DNA of 64,000 nt from Anaerobacillus isosaccharinicus (GTDB lineage: Bacteria > Bacillota > Bacilli > Bacillales > Anaerobacillaceae), in contig NZ_CP063356.1 of assembly GCF_001866075.3 (NCBI RefSeq), positions 2,160,164 through 2,224,163 on the forward strand, read 5' to 3'. Under the pieces are notes generated by a model. The model had not been told where the DNA came from and did no database searches. It saw only the letters and a program-made list of their open reading frames with translations. The translations under genes and the position numbers were made by a program. Shown here one piece after another: positions 35,444 through 48,555 of this stretch. Position 1 is the first letter of the stretch. The number at the start of each line of letters is the position of its first letter.

Positions 35444-36496
35444 ATGATTTTAAATAAGAAGAGGTTATTATTAGTCGTTTCAGCTTTGGTACTTAGTATA
35501 ATTTTGGTTGCTTGTGGTAGTGAGTCAACTGGCCTTGACGGTGAAGAAACATATAATTGGAAGTTTGTAACCGAAGAGCAGCAAGGGCAAGTTCAATATG
35601 AATATGCTCTAGAGTTGGCAAATCGCCTTAATGAAAAATCAGATGGGCAAATTAATATCGAAGTTTACGAGTTTGGTGGATTAGGAAGCGAAGTTAATCA
35701 AGTGGAGCTTTTACAAAGTGGAGGCGTTGAATTTGCGATTGTCTCACCTGGCTTCACAGGAACAATGGTTAGCGAAGGACAACTATTTGCATTGCACTTT
35801 TTGTTTACGGATGATATGGAATTAAACCAACAAATTTTAAATGAAAGTGAAGCGTTGAATGTCCATTTAACTGAAAAATATGAGCAGTACAACATTAAGC
35901 CGCTTGCATATTGGACAGAAGGCGCGATGCAATGGACAGGTGACCGTCCGTTAACGGCACCAGAGGATTTTAGTGGTTTTAAAATGAGAACACAAACATC
36001 GCCACTGATTCTTCGTTCATACGAAGCTTACGGTGCTGACCCGACAGAATTGAGTTGGGGAGAGTTATATACGAGTTTGCAGCAAGGAGTTGTTCAAGGG
36101 CAAGAAAACCCGATCTTCTTTATTGAAGATGCAAACTTCCATGAGGTTCAAGATTACATGATGATTTCAGAGCACAATATCTATGTAGCAATGACAACAG
36201 TGAATACCGATTTCTTCGCTGGATTACCGAGTGACATCCAAGACTTAATTGTCGAGACTGTTGATGAAATGCGACCAGTAGCATTTGATATGCAAGAAAG
36301 AATGAATGATGAACTGTTAGAAGCGATTGAAAATAACGATCGTCATCCAACAGAAATCATTGAATTAACAGCTGCCGAAAGAGAAGCGTTCCGTGTGGCT
36401 GCACTTCCAGTTCGAGACTTCTTTATTGACGAAGTTGGTGAAGATGGCAAAAAGATTTTAGAAATGCTTATTGAAGAAATTGAAGCGGCCCAGTAA
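35444..36496 (+). CDS. dctP: TRAP transporter solute-binding protein DctP-family
   Basis: 350 residues from ATG 35444 behind GGGGGTATTTG. Lipoprotein signal with lipobox VAC (Cys about 24). DctP fold: WKFVTEEQQGQVQYEYALELANRLNEKSDGQI, GGLGSEVNQVELLQSGGVEFAI, and the carboxylate-binding Arg region GFKMRTQTSP. Normally delivers dicarboxylates or other acids to a DctQM permease; no dctQ or dctM follows here, only the remnant upstream, so it is an orphan unless a permease is elsewhere. Confidence 0.9.
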   Translation: MILNKKRLLLVVSALVLSIILVACGSESTGLDGEETYNWKFVTEEQQGQVQYEYALELANRLNEKSDGQINIEVYEFGGLGSEVNQVELLQSGGVEFAIVSPGFTGTMVSEGQLFALHFLFTDDMELNQQILNESEALNVHLTEKYEQYNIKPLAYWTEGAMQWTGDRPLTAPEDFSGFKMRTQTSPLILRSYEAYGADPTELSWGELYTSLQQGVVQGQENPIFFIEDANFHEVQDYMMISEHNIYVAMTTVNTDFFAGLPSDIQDLIVETVDEMRPVAFDMQERMNDELLEAIENNDRHPTEIIELTAAEREAFRVAALPVRDFFIDEVGEDGKKILEMLIEEIEAAQ

Positions 36497-36523
36497 GACT
36501 TGAGGGTGTAGCTAAACAATATA

Positions 36524-36560
36524 AACCTAGTTAGGCTTAAAATGCTTAACTAGGTTTTTT
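36524..36560 (+). terminator. dctP terminator
   Basis: AACCTAGTTAGGC / GCTTAACTAGGTT hairpin with T6. Confidence 0.85.
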
Positions 36561-36643
36561 CGTGTGTCTTATTGGTTGCCGTTGGTCCAATTTATTGAAC
36601 TCGTCTATTTGACGGTAATCATCTAATTTTAAAAAAATAGTTT

Positions 36644-36672
36644 ATTGACATAATAGTAGATACGGTGTTAAA
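36644..36672 (+). promoter_or_regulatory. yuiF promoter
   Basis: TTGACA (36644-36649), 17-nt spacer, TTAAAT (36667-36672), about 65 bp before the start codon. Confidence 0.55.
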
Positions 36673-36736
36673 TTATTTAATAGTTTAACACGTTATCAAT
36701 TTATCAGAGTAAAGTGTCTAAAGAGGAGAGAGAAAG

Positions 36737-38059
36737 ATGAATGCGGTCTTAATAGCGGTTTTAGCTATGCTTATTTTAAGTTTACTACGAGTTCATGTTG
36801 TGATTGCTTTACTTATCGGGGCGATTACTGGTGGTCTAATAGCAGGATTATCATTAACGGAAACGATTGATATTTTTACAGGAGGACTAGGTGGTAGTGC
36901 CACGGTTGCATTGAGTTATGCCTTACTAGGTGGTTTTGCAATTGCCATTTCAAAGACCGGATTACCAAAAGTAGTTGTTGATTATGCGGTCAAAGTGGTT
37001 GGTAAAGAAGGAGAAAGCAGAAAAAAGAGTCTCTCAAAAGTACTATTAATATTAGTTGTACTCACAATCTCTTGTTTCTCACAAAACGTGATCCCAATTC
37101 ATATCGCATTTATCCCTATTTTAATCCCACCACTATTACAAGTGTTTAATGAGTTAAAAATAGATCGTCGTTCAATTGCTACCGTCATTACGTTTGGTTT
37201 AAAAGCTCCGTATATTCTCGTACCGGCAGGCTTTGGATTAATCTTTCATGAAATTATCCAAATTAACATGGCTGAGAGTGGAATTGAAATAGCGATGACT
37301 GATATCCCTAAAGCGCTTTTGATCCCAACTATAGGAATGGTTATTGGGTTATTAATCGCATTGTTAATTTCTTATCGGAAGAAGCGAACGTACGTTAACG
37401 TTCAAATGAATGAAGAAGTAGCTGTGACTGAAGAGCCAGTCTCAACTCGTGCGGTAATCGTAGCGATCATTGCAATTCTTGGTGCTTTAGTTGTTCAGTA
37501 TGAAACGAAGTCAATGATTTTAAGTGCGTTATTTGGGTTATTAGTTCTATTGTTTAGTGGAAAAATGAATGTGAAGAGTGCAGAAAGTAACTTAACAGAT
37601 GGTATGAAAATGATGGCATTTATTGGCTTTGTTATGATTACAGCCTCAGGATTTGCAGCGGTAATTCGCGAAACGGGGCATGTTAACTTACTGGTTGAAC
37701 AATCTGTCCATTTAATTGGAGACAATAAAGGTTTAGCGGCATTATTAATGTTATTAGTTGGGTTGTTTATTACAATGGGGATTGGTTCTTCGTTCTCAAC
37801 AATTCCGATTATTGCAACATTATTTGTACCTCTTTCTTTAGCTGTTGGCTTTAGTCCGCTAGCTACAATCGCCTTAATAGGAACAGCAGGAGCATTAGGG
37901 GATGCTGGTTCGCCAGCTTCTGACAGTACATTAGGGCCAACGGCAGGTTTAAATGCAGATGGGCAACATCATCACATCTGGGATACTTGTGTGCCGACGT
38001 TCATTCACTTTAACTTACCGTTAATTGCATTTGGCTGGATTGCAGCTATGGTCTTGTAA
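36737..38059 (+). CDS. yuiF: Na+/H+ antiporter family transporter YuiF
   Basis: 440 residues, about 11-12 transmembrane helices. N-terminal MNAVLIAVLAMLILSLLRVHVVIALL and GGLGGSATVALSYALLGGFAIAIS blocks, and the C-terminal GDAGSPASDSTLGPTAGLNADGQHHHIWDTCVPTF motif, are typical of the YuiF/NhaC-like amino acid or Na+/H+ antiporter group. SD AAAGAGGAGAGAGAAAG. In B. subtilis it directly follows yuiE/pepA, so 32.7-36.6 kb is an insertion between them. Confidence 0.9.
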   Translation: MNAVLIAVLAMLILSLLRVHVVIALLIGAITGGLIAGLSLTETIDIFTGGLGGSATVALSYALLGGFAIAISKTGLPKVVVDYAVKVVGKEGESRKKSLSKVLLILVVLTISCFSQNVIPIHIAFIPILIPPLLQVFNELKIDRRSIATVITFGLKAPYILVPAGFGLIFHEIIQINMAESGIEIAMTDIPKALLIPTIGMVIGLLIALLISYRKKRTYVNVQMNEEVAVTEEPVSTRAVIVAIIAILGALVVQYETKSMILSALFGLLVLLFSGKMNVKSAESNLTDGMKMMAFIGFVMITASGFAAVIRETGHVNLLVEQSVHLIGDNKGLAALLMLLVGLFITMGIGSSFSTIPIIATLFVPLSLAVGFSPLATIALIGTAGALGDAGSPASDSTLGPTAGLNADGQHHHIWDTCVPTFIHFNLPLIAFGWIAAMVL

Positions 38060-38066
38060 AAATAGG

Positions 38067-38101
38067 AATCGGGCTACGTAACTGTAGCTCGATTTTTTTT
38101 T
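38067..38101 (+). terminator. yuiF terminator
   Basis: ATCGGGCTAC / GTAGCTCGAT stem, loop GTAACT, T8. Confidence 0.8.
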
Positions 38102-38242
38102 ATTGGAAATCAAAATGTTTGTAGGTACAAGACAATAGGGAATAAACAATAATAAAGGAATAATGATTATTTCCAAAAAACTTGAAACTTTTCCACGGGG
38201 ATAGACGTCTAATATAGTGTATGAAAGAGGGGGTGAACTAAA

Positions 38243-38872
38243 TTGAAAAAAATAGCTATTTGGGTGACCGTTATTTTGTTGCTTCTTATTACAACTGTTG
38301 TTGGGAAAGAAATTGTGAATGAGGACAAGTTAAAGGAAGATTATTATGAACTGATTATAGCTACTAGTGAACTTTTTAAAGATCATACACAAGAACAAGG
38401 TCACTATTATAACCGGTCATACTCAAATGAAGAGCAAATTGAAGAATTATTAGAAGGAAAAGTAACGGAAACTGGGTATCGCCTAGTGATTGAATCGGTT
38501 TTTGAGCAAAAGGATGATTTGTACGTATATAAAGAACAGTATCAAGATTATATCAGTGATACCCGTGATTTTTCATTAAAACATAAGGATACTAATTATT
38601 ATAAGACAGTTCGTGATACAATTTTAAATCCAGCTCTAAAACTTATCCCATTTGAGAAATTAGTAGTGGTTAAAGAGAACAACCTTATTACTATAGAAGG
38701 AAGAGATGTAAAGGTAAGGTTTTATGAAGACGGGGATCGAACCGAAGAGCACCACCAATATGCTAGATTTGGCTTTCCTCCAAAAGACCATATTAGTTTT
38801 ACATTGACTTTTGTTTACGAGCAAGGAAAGTATCTCTTAGAGGATTTTGATATTGTTACAAAAGAATTATAA
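38243..38872 (+). CDS. membrane-anchored protein of unknown function
   Basis: 209 residues from TTG 38243 behind AGAGGGGGTGAACTAAA. One N-terminal hydrophobic segment (4-22, IAIWVTVILLLLITTVVG) without lipobox, then a charged extracytoplasmic domain with a repeated EQKDDLYVYKEQYQDY-type pattern. No family recognised. Convergent with bioY across a shared terminator. Confidence 0.72.
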   Translation: MKKIAIWVTVILLLLITTVVGKEIVNEDKLKEDYYELIIATSELFKDHTQEQGHYYNRSYSNEEQIEELLEGKVTETGYRLVIESVFEQKDDLYVYKEQYQDYISDTRDFSLKHKDTNYYKTVRDTILNPALKLIPFEKLVVVKENNLITIEGRDVKVRFYEDGDRTEEHHQYARFGFPPKDHISFTLTFVYEQGKYLLEDFDIVTKEL

Positions 38873-38913
38873 AAGGTCTATCCCCTCATCGATAAGGAGA
38901 TAGACCTTTTATA
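38871..38913. terminator. bidirectional terminator
   Basis: AAAAGGTCTATC / GATAGACCTTTT stem with a 16-nt loop, between the convergent 38243 gene and bioY. Confidence 0.85.
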
Positions 38914-38922
38914 TTTGTATTA

Positions 38923-39513
38923 TTACGCAGCTGGTTTTGCTGTGTACTTAGATGACTTGTTAACCGCCTTATAAATTTTAGGACATAGTAATGCAGCAAG
39001 AATAGTTACTGCAATATCCTTGTAAAGGAACAAGACCATCATCTTCCAAGCGCCGATGTAAGTTAAGTCTTCCATTCCTAAAAAGTATTTTAAAGACGCA
39101 TATAAATAAGTTGTTCCAATTACATAGTTAAGGATAAGTCCTACAAAACAAGCGATAAAAAATGTAGCTAACGTTGGTTTTCCTTTTGCCTCTACAATTT
39201 TTCCGGTGACATAAGCTAGGATGATAAATGAAATAATAAAACCAAAAGATGGCTTAGTGATTGCGGTAAAGCCGTTACTCATTGCTGCGAACACTGGTAC
39301 TCCGATGAACCCAATTAGTGTGTACACAATCATAGACAAGCTACCTAATCGTGATCCTAACAATGCGCCAGCTAATATTGCGAAGAATGTTTGTAGAGTT
39401 AGTGGAATTGGACCGATTGCGATAAAAGAAGTTGCATTTGCTCCAATTGCCATTAATGCTGCAAACATGGCCACGTATGTAATATCTAAAGCTTTAAATC
39501 GTTGTTTACTCAT
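38923..39513 (-). CDS. bioY: biotin transporter S component BioY
   Basis: 196 residues, six hydrophobic segments. ALMAIGANATSFIAIGPIPLTLQTFFAILAGALLGSRLG is the BioY core (substrate-binding S unit of the ECF biotin transporter), with GFIGVPVFA and KPSFGFIISF. Membrane protein that imports biotin with the shared EcfAA'T module, not in this window. SD AAAGGTGGACAATCA. A BirA-like operator lies 59-89 bp upstream, consistent with biotin repression. Confidence 0.93.
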   Translation of the reverse strand: MSKQRFKALDITYVAMFAALMAIGANATSFIAIGPIPLTLQTFFAILAGALLGSRLGSLSMIVYTLIGFIGVPVFAAMSNGFTAITKPSFGFIISFIILAYVTGKIVEAKGKPTLATFFIACFVGLILNYVIGTTYLYASLKYFLGMEDLTYIGAWKMMVLFLYKDIAVTILAALLCPKIYKAVNKSSKYTAKPAA

Positions 39514-39571
39514 TGATTGTCCACCTTTTCATAATTTTAATATACAATAATCATAAAAAACTGAAAATTAA

Positions 39572-39602
39572 TTGTCAACTAAAATTTAATTAAGGTTAAC
39601 GT
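39572..39602 (-). promoter_or_regulatory. BirA-like operator upstream of bioY
   Basis: TTGTCAACT - 13 nt - GGTTAACGT resembles the BirA site TTGTTAACC-N-GGTTAACAA; seven of nine bases match in each half-site. Location before bioY supports biotin-dependent repression. Confidence 0.7.
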
Positions 39603-39705
39603 AAAGTGACTAATGCTTGTCATAAAATAGTTCTATTTATCAACACTAAAATGCTTCCTTCTCAATTATGATAAAAGAAAGAAAATCTTCGGGGTGGTCA
39701 AATTG

Positions 39706-40326
39706 ATGTTATCGTTTGGTTCTAATGGGGAGAAAGAATTGCAAAAGAAATTCAAGACAGAAGATTCAGCTGAGACATTTTATAAATATCAAATGATAAA
39801 TTATTTAACAAGTGAGATGATCGAATTTATTGGTCATCAAGAAATGTTATTTATATCTACTGCGGACAAGTTAGGAAACTGTGATTGCTCTTTTCGTTAT
39901 GGGAAAAAAGGATTTATTAAAGTCGTAAATGAGAATTATGTAATCTACCCAGAGTATAAAGGGAACGGAGTTAATGCCAGTTTAGGTAACATAGTTGAAA
40001 ACTCGCATATTGGTATGTTGCTTATTGATTTCTATGAAAAAGGAGTAGGCTTGCATATTAATGGAGAGGCAACAATATGTGAAACTGATCAATTAGAATG
40101 TTTATTTAAAGGCTCAACATTATTAGGAGCTTTGAACGAAGATCATTATGCACAACGTTGGGTTGTTGTTGAAGTTGAAGAAGCATACATCCATTGCTCA
40201 AAGCATATCCCTTTTCTTGAAAAGGTCAAAAAGGAGAATGAATGGGGGGCAGATGGTTTGCGAATGAAAGGCGGAGATGTTTTTAAAGTAAAACATCATA
40301 AAAAAGTACTGAATAATTCTAAATGA
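39706..40326 (+). CDS. pyridoxamine 5'-phosphate oxidase-fold protein
   Basis: 206 residues from ATG 39706 (MLSFGSNGEKELQKKF) behind GGGGTGG; the GTG at 39694 is part of the SD. A split-barrel flavin-binding fold is indicated by FIGHQEMLFISTADKLGNCDCSFRYGKKGFIKV, GNIVENSHIGMLLIDFYEKGVGLHINGEA and the C-terminal RWVVVEVEEAYIHCSKHIP. The family binds FMN or heme-like cofactors; the reaction is unknown. Monocistronic. Confidence 0.82.
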   Translation: MLSFGSNGEKELQKKFKTEDSAETFYKYQMINYLTSEMIEFIGHQEMLFISTADKLGNCDCSFRYGKKGFIKVVNENYVIYPEYKGNGVNASLGNIVENSHIGMLLIDFYEKGVGLHINGEATICETDQLECLFKGSTLLGALNEDHYAQRWVVVEVEEAYIHCSKHIPFLEKVKKENEWGADGLRMKGGDVFKVKHHKKVLNNSK

Positions 40327-40345
40327 AATTAGAGAAACTCTTAAA

Positions 40346-40372
40346 GGCTCCTTGAAATAAAGGAGTTTTTTT
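40346..40372 (+). terminator. terminator of PNPOx-like gene
   Basis: CTCCTT / AAGGAG short stem with T7. Confidence 0.6.
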
Positions 40373-40387
40373 AACTAACTAATAGTA

Positions 40388-40416
40388 TTGACATACGTAT
40401 AGAAACGAGGTAGAAT
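40388..40416 (+). promoter_or_regulatory. rrn promoter P1
   Basis: TTGACA, 17-nt spacer, TAGAAT. Confidence 0.75.
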
Positions 40417-40472
40417 AAATTTCTGTCAGGCGAGAACGACAAAATGAGACAAAAAAGTTTTAAAAAAAGTTC

Positions 40473-40501
40473 TTGTCACAGGAAAGTTATTGTGGTATAT
40501 T
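40473..40501 (+). promoter_or_regulatory. rrn promoter P2
   Basis: TTGTCA, 17-nt spacer, TATATT. Confidence 0.65.
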
Positions 40502-40550
40502 AATATATGTCGCCGCAAGCGATGTATAAAAACTTTTTAAAAAATACTGG

Positions 40551-40580
40551 TTGACATGAAGATGTTGATTATGTTATGAT
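40551..40580 (+). promoter_or_regulatory. rrn promoter P3
   Basis: TTGACA, 18-nt spacer, TATGAT. A boxA-like TGTTCTTTGAAAAC follows at about 40626. Confidence 0.75.
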
Positions 40581-40720
40581 TAAATTCCTGTTGCTTGAAG
40601 CAACGGTGATTGAGGTCAGTAGCATTGTTCTTTGAAAACTGAACACACAGCCAAGCGAATTAAAGAGATAGTAATATCTCGTCAATGTAACAAATTTTTA
40701 TTGAGCTTTTGTCAAACACT

Positions 40721-42276
<1,556 letters not shown>

Positions 42277-42359
42277 TGGAGTTAAAACTCTAGTCGATGC
42301 TTTTCTTAGGGAAAGTACGCTGACGCTGTGTTTCAGTTTTGAGAGAATGATCTCTCAGT

Positions 42360-42396
42360 ATAATGTAGAATTCAAAATGTAGAATGTAGAATTGTG
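42360..42396. repeat. 7-bp-unit repeat fragment, copy G
   Basis: AATGTAGAATT, AATGTAGAATGTAGAATTG: left-arm heptamers inside the rrn spacer, with no clear right arm. Confidence 0.65.
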
Positions 42397-42457
42397 AAAG
42401 TATCTCAGTGATGCCTCATATATTCTAAATCCATTTAGAAACTACAAAGGCAATTTA

Positions 42458-42562
42458 GAAGCAAGAAGTTCGAGGAAGCGAACGAGATAATCACCGGAGT
42501 GTACATAGACGTACATGAGGATGATTGACGAGTGAAGCTGACGAAGAAATTCGACGCTTATC
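42458..42562. repeat. rrn spacer duplicated element, copy 1
   Basis: Shares with 42708-42814 the blocks AGTTCGAGGAA-CGA-CGA, CCGGAGTGTACAT, ACGTACATGAGGA-GATTG, TGACGAAGAAAT and GCTTATCA in the same order and orientation. Confidence 0.85.
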
Positions 42563-42707
42563 AATTGCCGCTTTGTTCCTTGAAAACTAGATAACAACAA
42601 CACATTTAAGTTTTACCGGAAAGTTTGTAAGAACTTTATGAGTAAACTTGAGTAGTCAAGAATTCAAATCGACGTAAAATCCTTTATAACGAGGTATTTT
42701 TTTGAGA

Positions 42708-42814
42708 GAAGCGAGTAGTTCGAGGAAACGAGCGAAACAATCGCCGGAGTGTACATCAAACGTACATGAGGACGATTGGGGAGCGAAGTTGACGAAGAAA
42801 TGCGAAGCTTATCA
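42708..42814. repeat. rrn spacer duplicated element, copy 2
   Basis: Second, diverged direct copy of 42458-42562, ending just before the 23S 5' end. Confidence 0.85.
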
Positions 42815-42825
42815 CAAAAAAATTA

Positions 42826-45765
<2,940 letters not shown>

Positions 45766-45965
45766 TAAAAAAAAGAATTTGAATTCTTACTCAAGTCTTA
45801 AATGTGTGTTATCTAGTTTTCAGGGAATGATCCTTGAAGTTAATATGAAACTGCTCAATACTTGGTTATTGTGCTCCTGCGGTACTCCTTGCGTCGTATC
45901 CTCGTCGCAAAGCTGCAAGAAGCAAATCAAGAAGCATCTCATGATGTGATTGAGGTCAGTAGCTT

Positions 45966-46081
<116 letters not shown>

Positions 46082-46091
46082 CTATTAATTT

Positions 46092-46167
46092 GGGGCCTTA
46101 GCTCAGCTGGGAGAGCGCCTGCCTTGCACGCAGGAGGTCAGCGGTTCGATCCCGCTAGGCTCCACCA
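46092..46167 (+). tRNA. tRNA-Ala (TGC)
   Basis: 76 nt, acceptor GGGGCCT/AGGCTCC, anticodon loop CTTGCAC, CCA encoded. First gene of a 22-tRNA cluster following the 5S gene. Confidence 0.97.
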
Positions 46168-46189
46168 TTTTAATTAATTCCTAAATTTT

Positions 46190-46266
46190 GGCGGCGTGGC
46201 TCAGCTGGCTAGAGCGTACGGTTCATACCCGTGAGGTCGGGGGTTCGACTCCCTCCGCCGCTACCA
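46190..46266 (+). tRNA. tRNA-Met (CAT), elongator
   Basis: 77 nt, anticodon loop TTCATAC, CCA encoded; the acceptor pair G1-C72 and body fit elongator, not initiator. Confidence 0.95.
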
Positions 46267-46290
46267 ATTTAATTTTTACTTATATGATAC

Positions 46291-46383
46291 GGAGGAATAC
46301 CCAAGTCTGGCTGAAGGGATCGGTCTTGAAAACCGACAGGCGGGTTAAACCGCGCGGGGGTTCGAATCCCTCTTCCTCCTCCA
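46291..46383 (+). tRNA. tRNA-Ser (TGA)
   Basis: 93 nt, long variable arm, anticodon loop CTTGAAA, CCA encoded. Confidence 0.96.
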
Positions 46384-46391
46384 TATTACCT

Positions 46392-46467
46392 GGACCCGTG
46401 GTGTAGCGGTTAACATGCCTGCCTGTCACGCAGGAGATCGCCGGTTCGATCCCGGTCGGGTCCGCCA
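46392..46467 (+). tRNA. tRNA-Asp (GTC)
   Basis: 76 nt, anticodon loop CTGTCAC, CCA encoded. Confidence 0.97.
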
Positions 46468-46500
46468 TTTAATTCTAATTTAATTAATATTATATAACGT

Positions 46501-46585
46501 GGAGGGGTAGCGAAGTGGCTAAACGCGGCGGACTGTAAATCCGCTCCCTCCGGGTTCGGCGGTTCGAATCCGTCCCCCTCCACCA
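46501..46585 (+). tRNA. tRNA-Tyr (GTA)
   Basis: 85 nt with long variable arm, anticodon loop CTGTAAA, CCA encoded. Confidence 0.97.
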
Positions 46586-46605
46586 ATTTATATCTTTTTG
46601 CCTTT

Positions 46606-46679
46606 AGGGGCATAGTTTAACGGTAGAACAGAGGTCTCCAAAACCTCCAGTGTGGGTTCGATTCCTACTGCCCCTGCCA
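46606..46679 (+). tRNA. tRNA-Trp (CCA)
   Basis: 74 nt, anticodon loop CTCCAAA, CCA encoded. Confidence 0.97.
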
Positions 46680-46694
46680 AAAATAAAAAAATAT

Positions 46695-46771
46695 GGCGGT
46701 TGTGGCGAAGTGGTTAACGCACCGGACTGTGAATCCGGCACTCGTGGGTTCAATTCCCATCAGCCGCCCCA
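46695..46771 (+). tRNA. tRNA-His (GTG)
   Basis: 77 nt including G-1, anticodon loop CTGTGAA, CCA encoded. Confidence 0.96.
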
Positions 46772-46788
46772 TAATACACTAACAATAA

Positions 46789-46863
46789 TGGGCTATAGCC
46801 AAGTGGTAAGGCAACGGACTTTGACTCCGTCATTCTCTGGTTCGAATCCAGATAGCCCAGCCA
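46789..46863 (+). tRNA. tRNA-Gln (TTG)
   Basis: 75 nt, anticodon loop CTTTGAC, CCA encoded. Confidence 0.97.
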
Positions 46864-46868
46864 TTATT

Positions 46869-46943
46869 GCGGAAGTAGTTCAGTGGTAGAACACCACCTT
46901 GCCAAGGTGGGGGTCGCGAGTTCGAACCTCGTCTTCCGCTCCA
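46869..46943 (+). tRNA. tRNA-Gly (GCC)
   Basis: 75 nt, anticodon loop TTGCCAA, CCA encoded. Confidence 0.97.
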
Positions 46944-46977
46944 AAATCTTAATATTACATTGAGCATATAAGTGCTT

Positions 46978-47052
46978 GGCGGCATAGCCAAGTGGTAAGG
47001 CACGGGTCTGCAAAACCCTTATCCCCCGGTTCGAATCCGGGTGCCGCCTCCA
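46978..47052 (+). tRNA. tRNA-Cys (GCA)
   Basis: 75 nt, anticodon loop CTGCAAA, CCA encoded. Confidence 0.97.
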
Positions 47053-47085
47053 AATCACAAAGCTCATATTAGTCTTTATAGTTAT

Positions 47086-47174
47086 GCCGGGGTGGTGGAA
47101 TTGGCAGACACACAGGACTTAAAATCCTGCGGTAGGTGACTATCGTGCCGGTTCAAGTCCGGCCCTCGGTACCA
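47086..47174 (+). tRNA. tRNA-Leu (TAA)
   Basis: 89 nt with long variable arm, anticodon loop CTTAAAA, CCA encoded. Confidence 0.97.
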
Positions 47175-47189
47175 TAATTTTATAATTTT

Positions 47190-47263
47190 GCGCCCTTAGC
47201 TCAGCTGGATAGAGTATTTGACTACGAATCAAAAGGTCGGGAGTTCGAATCTCTCAGGGCGCA
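47190..47263 (+). tRNA. tRNA-Arg (ACG)
   Basis: 74 nt, acceptor GCGCCCT/AGGGCGC, anticodon loop CTACGAA. CCA is not encoded (CTC follows the discriminator base). Confidence 0.95.
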
Positions 47264-47267
47264 CTCT

Positions 47268-47344
47268 CGGGAAGTGGCTCAGCTTGGTAGAGCACCTGGT
47301 TTGGGACCAGGGGGTCGCAGGTTCAAATCCTGTCTTCCCGACCA
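47268..47344 (+). tRNA. tRNA-Pro (TGG)
   Basis: 77 nt, anticodon loop TTTGGGA, CCA encoded; only 4 bp after tRNA-Arg. Confidence 0.97.
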
Positions 47345-47373
47345 TCTATTTTTATTAAATTTATACAAAAGAT

Positions 47374-47404
47374 GCGGGTGTAGTTTAGTGGTAAAACCTC
47401 AGCC
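47374..47404 (+). pseudogene. 5' half of tRNA-Gly (partial duplication)
   Basis: 31 nt identical to the 5' half of the intact tRNA-Gly(TCC) at 47536, ending inside the anticodon stem (GCGGGTGTAGTTTAGTGG ... CTCAGCC). It is followed by 131 bp of unrelated sequence before the intact copy. Confidence 0.9.
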
Positions 47405-47535
47405 ACGAGCGAGGCTTCACTGAATGATCTGCGAGTTGTCTCGACGCATTTGCTTCTATGATTGTCTAGAAGAGGAAGAGACATGAAAGGCCGTAATAGG
47501 CGTAAGAATAACAGAGTAAATTGTACTTTATATAT

Positions 47536-47609
47536 GCGGGTGTAGTTTAGTGGTAAAACCTCAGCCTTCCAAGCTGATGTTGTGAGTTCGATTCTCATCA
47601 CCCGCTCCA
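47536..47609 (+). tRNA. tRNA-Gly (TCC)
   Basis: 74 nt, anticodon loop CTTCCAA, CCA encoded. Confidence 0.96.
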
Positions 47610-47763
47610 AAACAACTACGTCGAATATTCATCCTCGCAGTTTTGCGACGAGCAAACGAAGTGGCGCAGGAGCACAATACAGAATAGTACGACATAAAAC
47701 CAATAAGTAGTAATTTACAAGTAATTTACACGGATTGGACAAGTAGTACTTTACGAATTGTAT

Positions 47764-47840
<77 letters not shown>

Positions 47841-47854
47841 TACTAGTTTCATAC

Positions 47855-47929
47855 TCCACAGTAGCTCAGTGGTAGAGCTATCGGCTGTTAACCGATCGGT
47901 CGTAGGTTCGAGTCCTACCTGTGGAGCCA
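47855..47929 (+). tRNA. tRNA-Asn (GTT)
   Basis: 75 nt, anticodon loop CTGTTAA, CCA encoded. Confidence 0.97.
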
Positions 47930-47938
47930 TTTTTATTT

Positions 47939-48029
47939 GGGGAAGTACTCAAGAGGCTGAAGAGGCGCCCCTGCTAAGGGTGTAGGTCGTGTGAGCGGCG
48001 CGAGGGTTCAAATCCCTCCTTCTCCGCCA
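47939..48029 (+). tRNA. tRNA-Ser (GCT)
   Basis: 91 nt with long variable arm, anticodon loop CTGCTAA, CCA encoded. Confidence 0.96.
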
Positions 48030-48047
48030 GATAGCATTTAAGATAGT

Positions 48048-48122
48048 GGCCCGTTGGTCAAGCGGTTAAGACACCGCCCTTTCACGGCGGTAACACGGGT
48101 TCGAATCCCGTACGGGTCACCA
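48048..48122 (+). tRNA. tRNA-Glu (TTC)
   Basis: 75 nt, anticodon loop CTTTCAC, CCA encoded. Confidence 0.97.
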
Positions 48123-48166
48123 TATTGTTTTCATAGATTTGGTTTGATTTTCTTTAACAATACTTT

Positions 48167-48242
48167 GGAGGATTAGCTCAGCTGGGAGAGCACCTGCCTT
48201 ACAAGCAGGGGGTCGGCGGTTCGAACCCGTCATCCTCCACCA
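48167..48242 (+). tRNA. tRNA-Val (TAC)
   Basis: 76 nt, anticodon loop CTTACAA, CCA encoded. Confidence 0.97.
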
Positions 48243-48326
48243 TTATTTCTTTTTAATATAACGTTGATTAGTCTACGTTGTATGATTTTATCAGTAGTAC
48301 TAGGATATATGTGGTGATTATATTAT

Positions 48327-48399
<73 letters not shown>

Positions 48400-48446
48400 C
48401 TCTTTATAGTAATTGTTGTACGTTAGTACAATTTTTTCTTTTACAA

Positions 48447-48522
48447 GAGCCATTAGCTCAGTTGGTAGAGCATCTGACTTTTAATCAGAGGGTCGAAGGT
48501 TCGAATCCTTCATGGCTCACCA
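48447..48522 (+). tRNA. tRNA-Lys (TTT)
   Basis: 76 nt, anticodon loop CTTTTAA, CCA encoded. Confidence 0.97.
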
Positions 48523-48555
48523 AAGTTTTTTGCACAGCAAAATAACTTTCTATAT

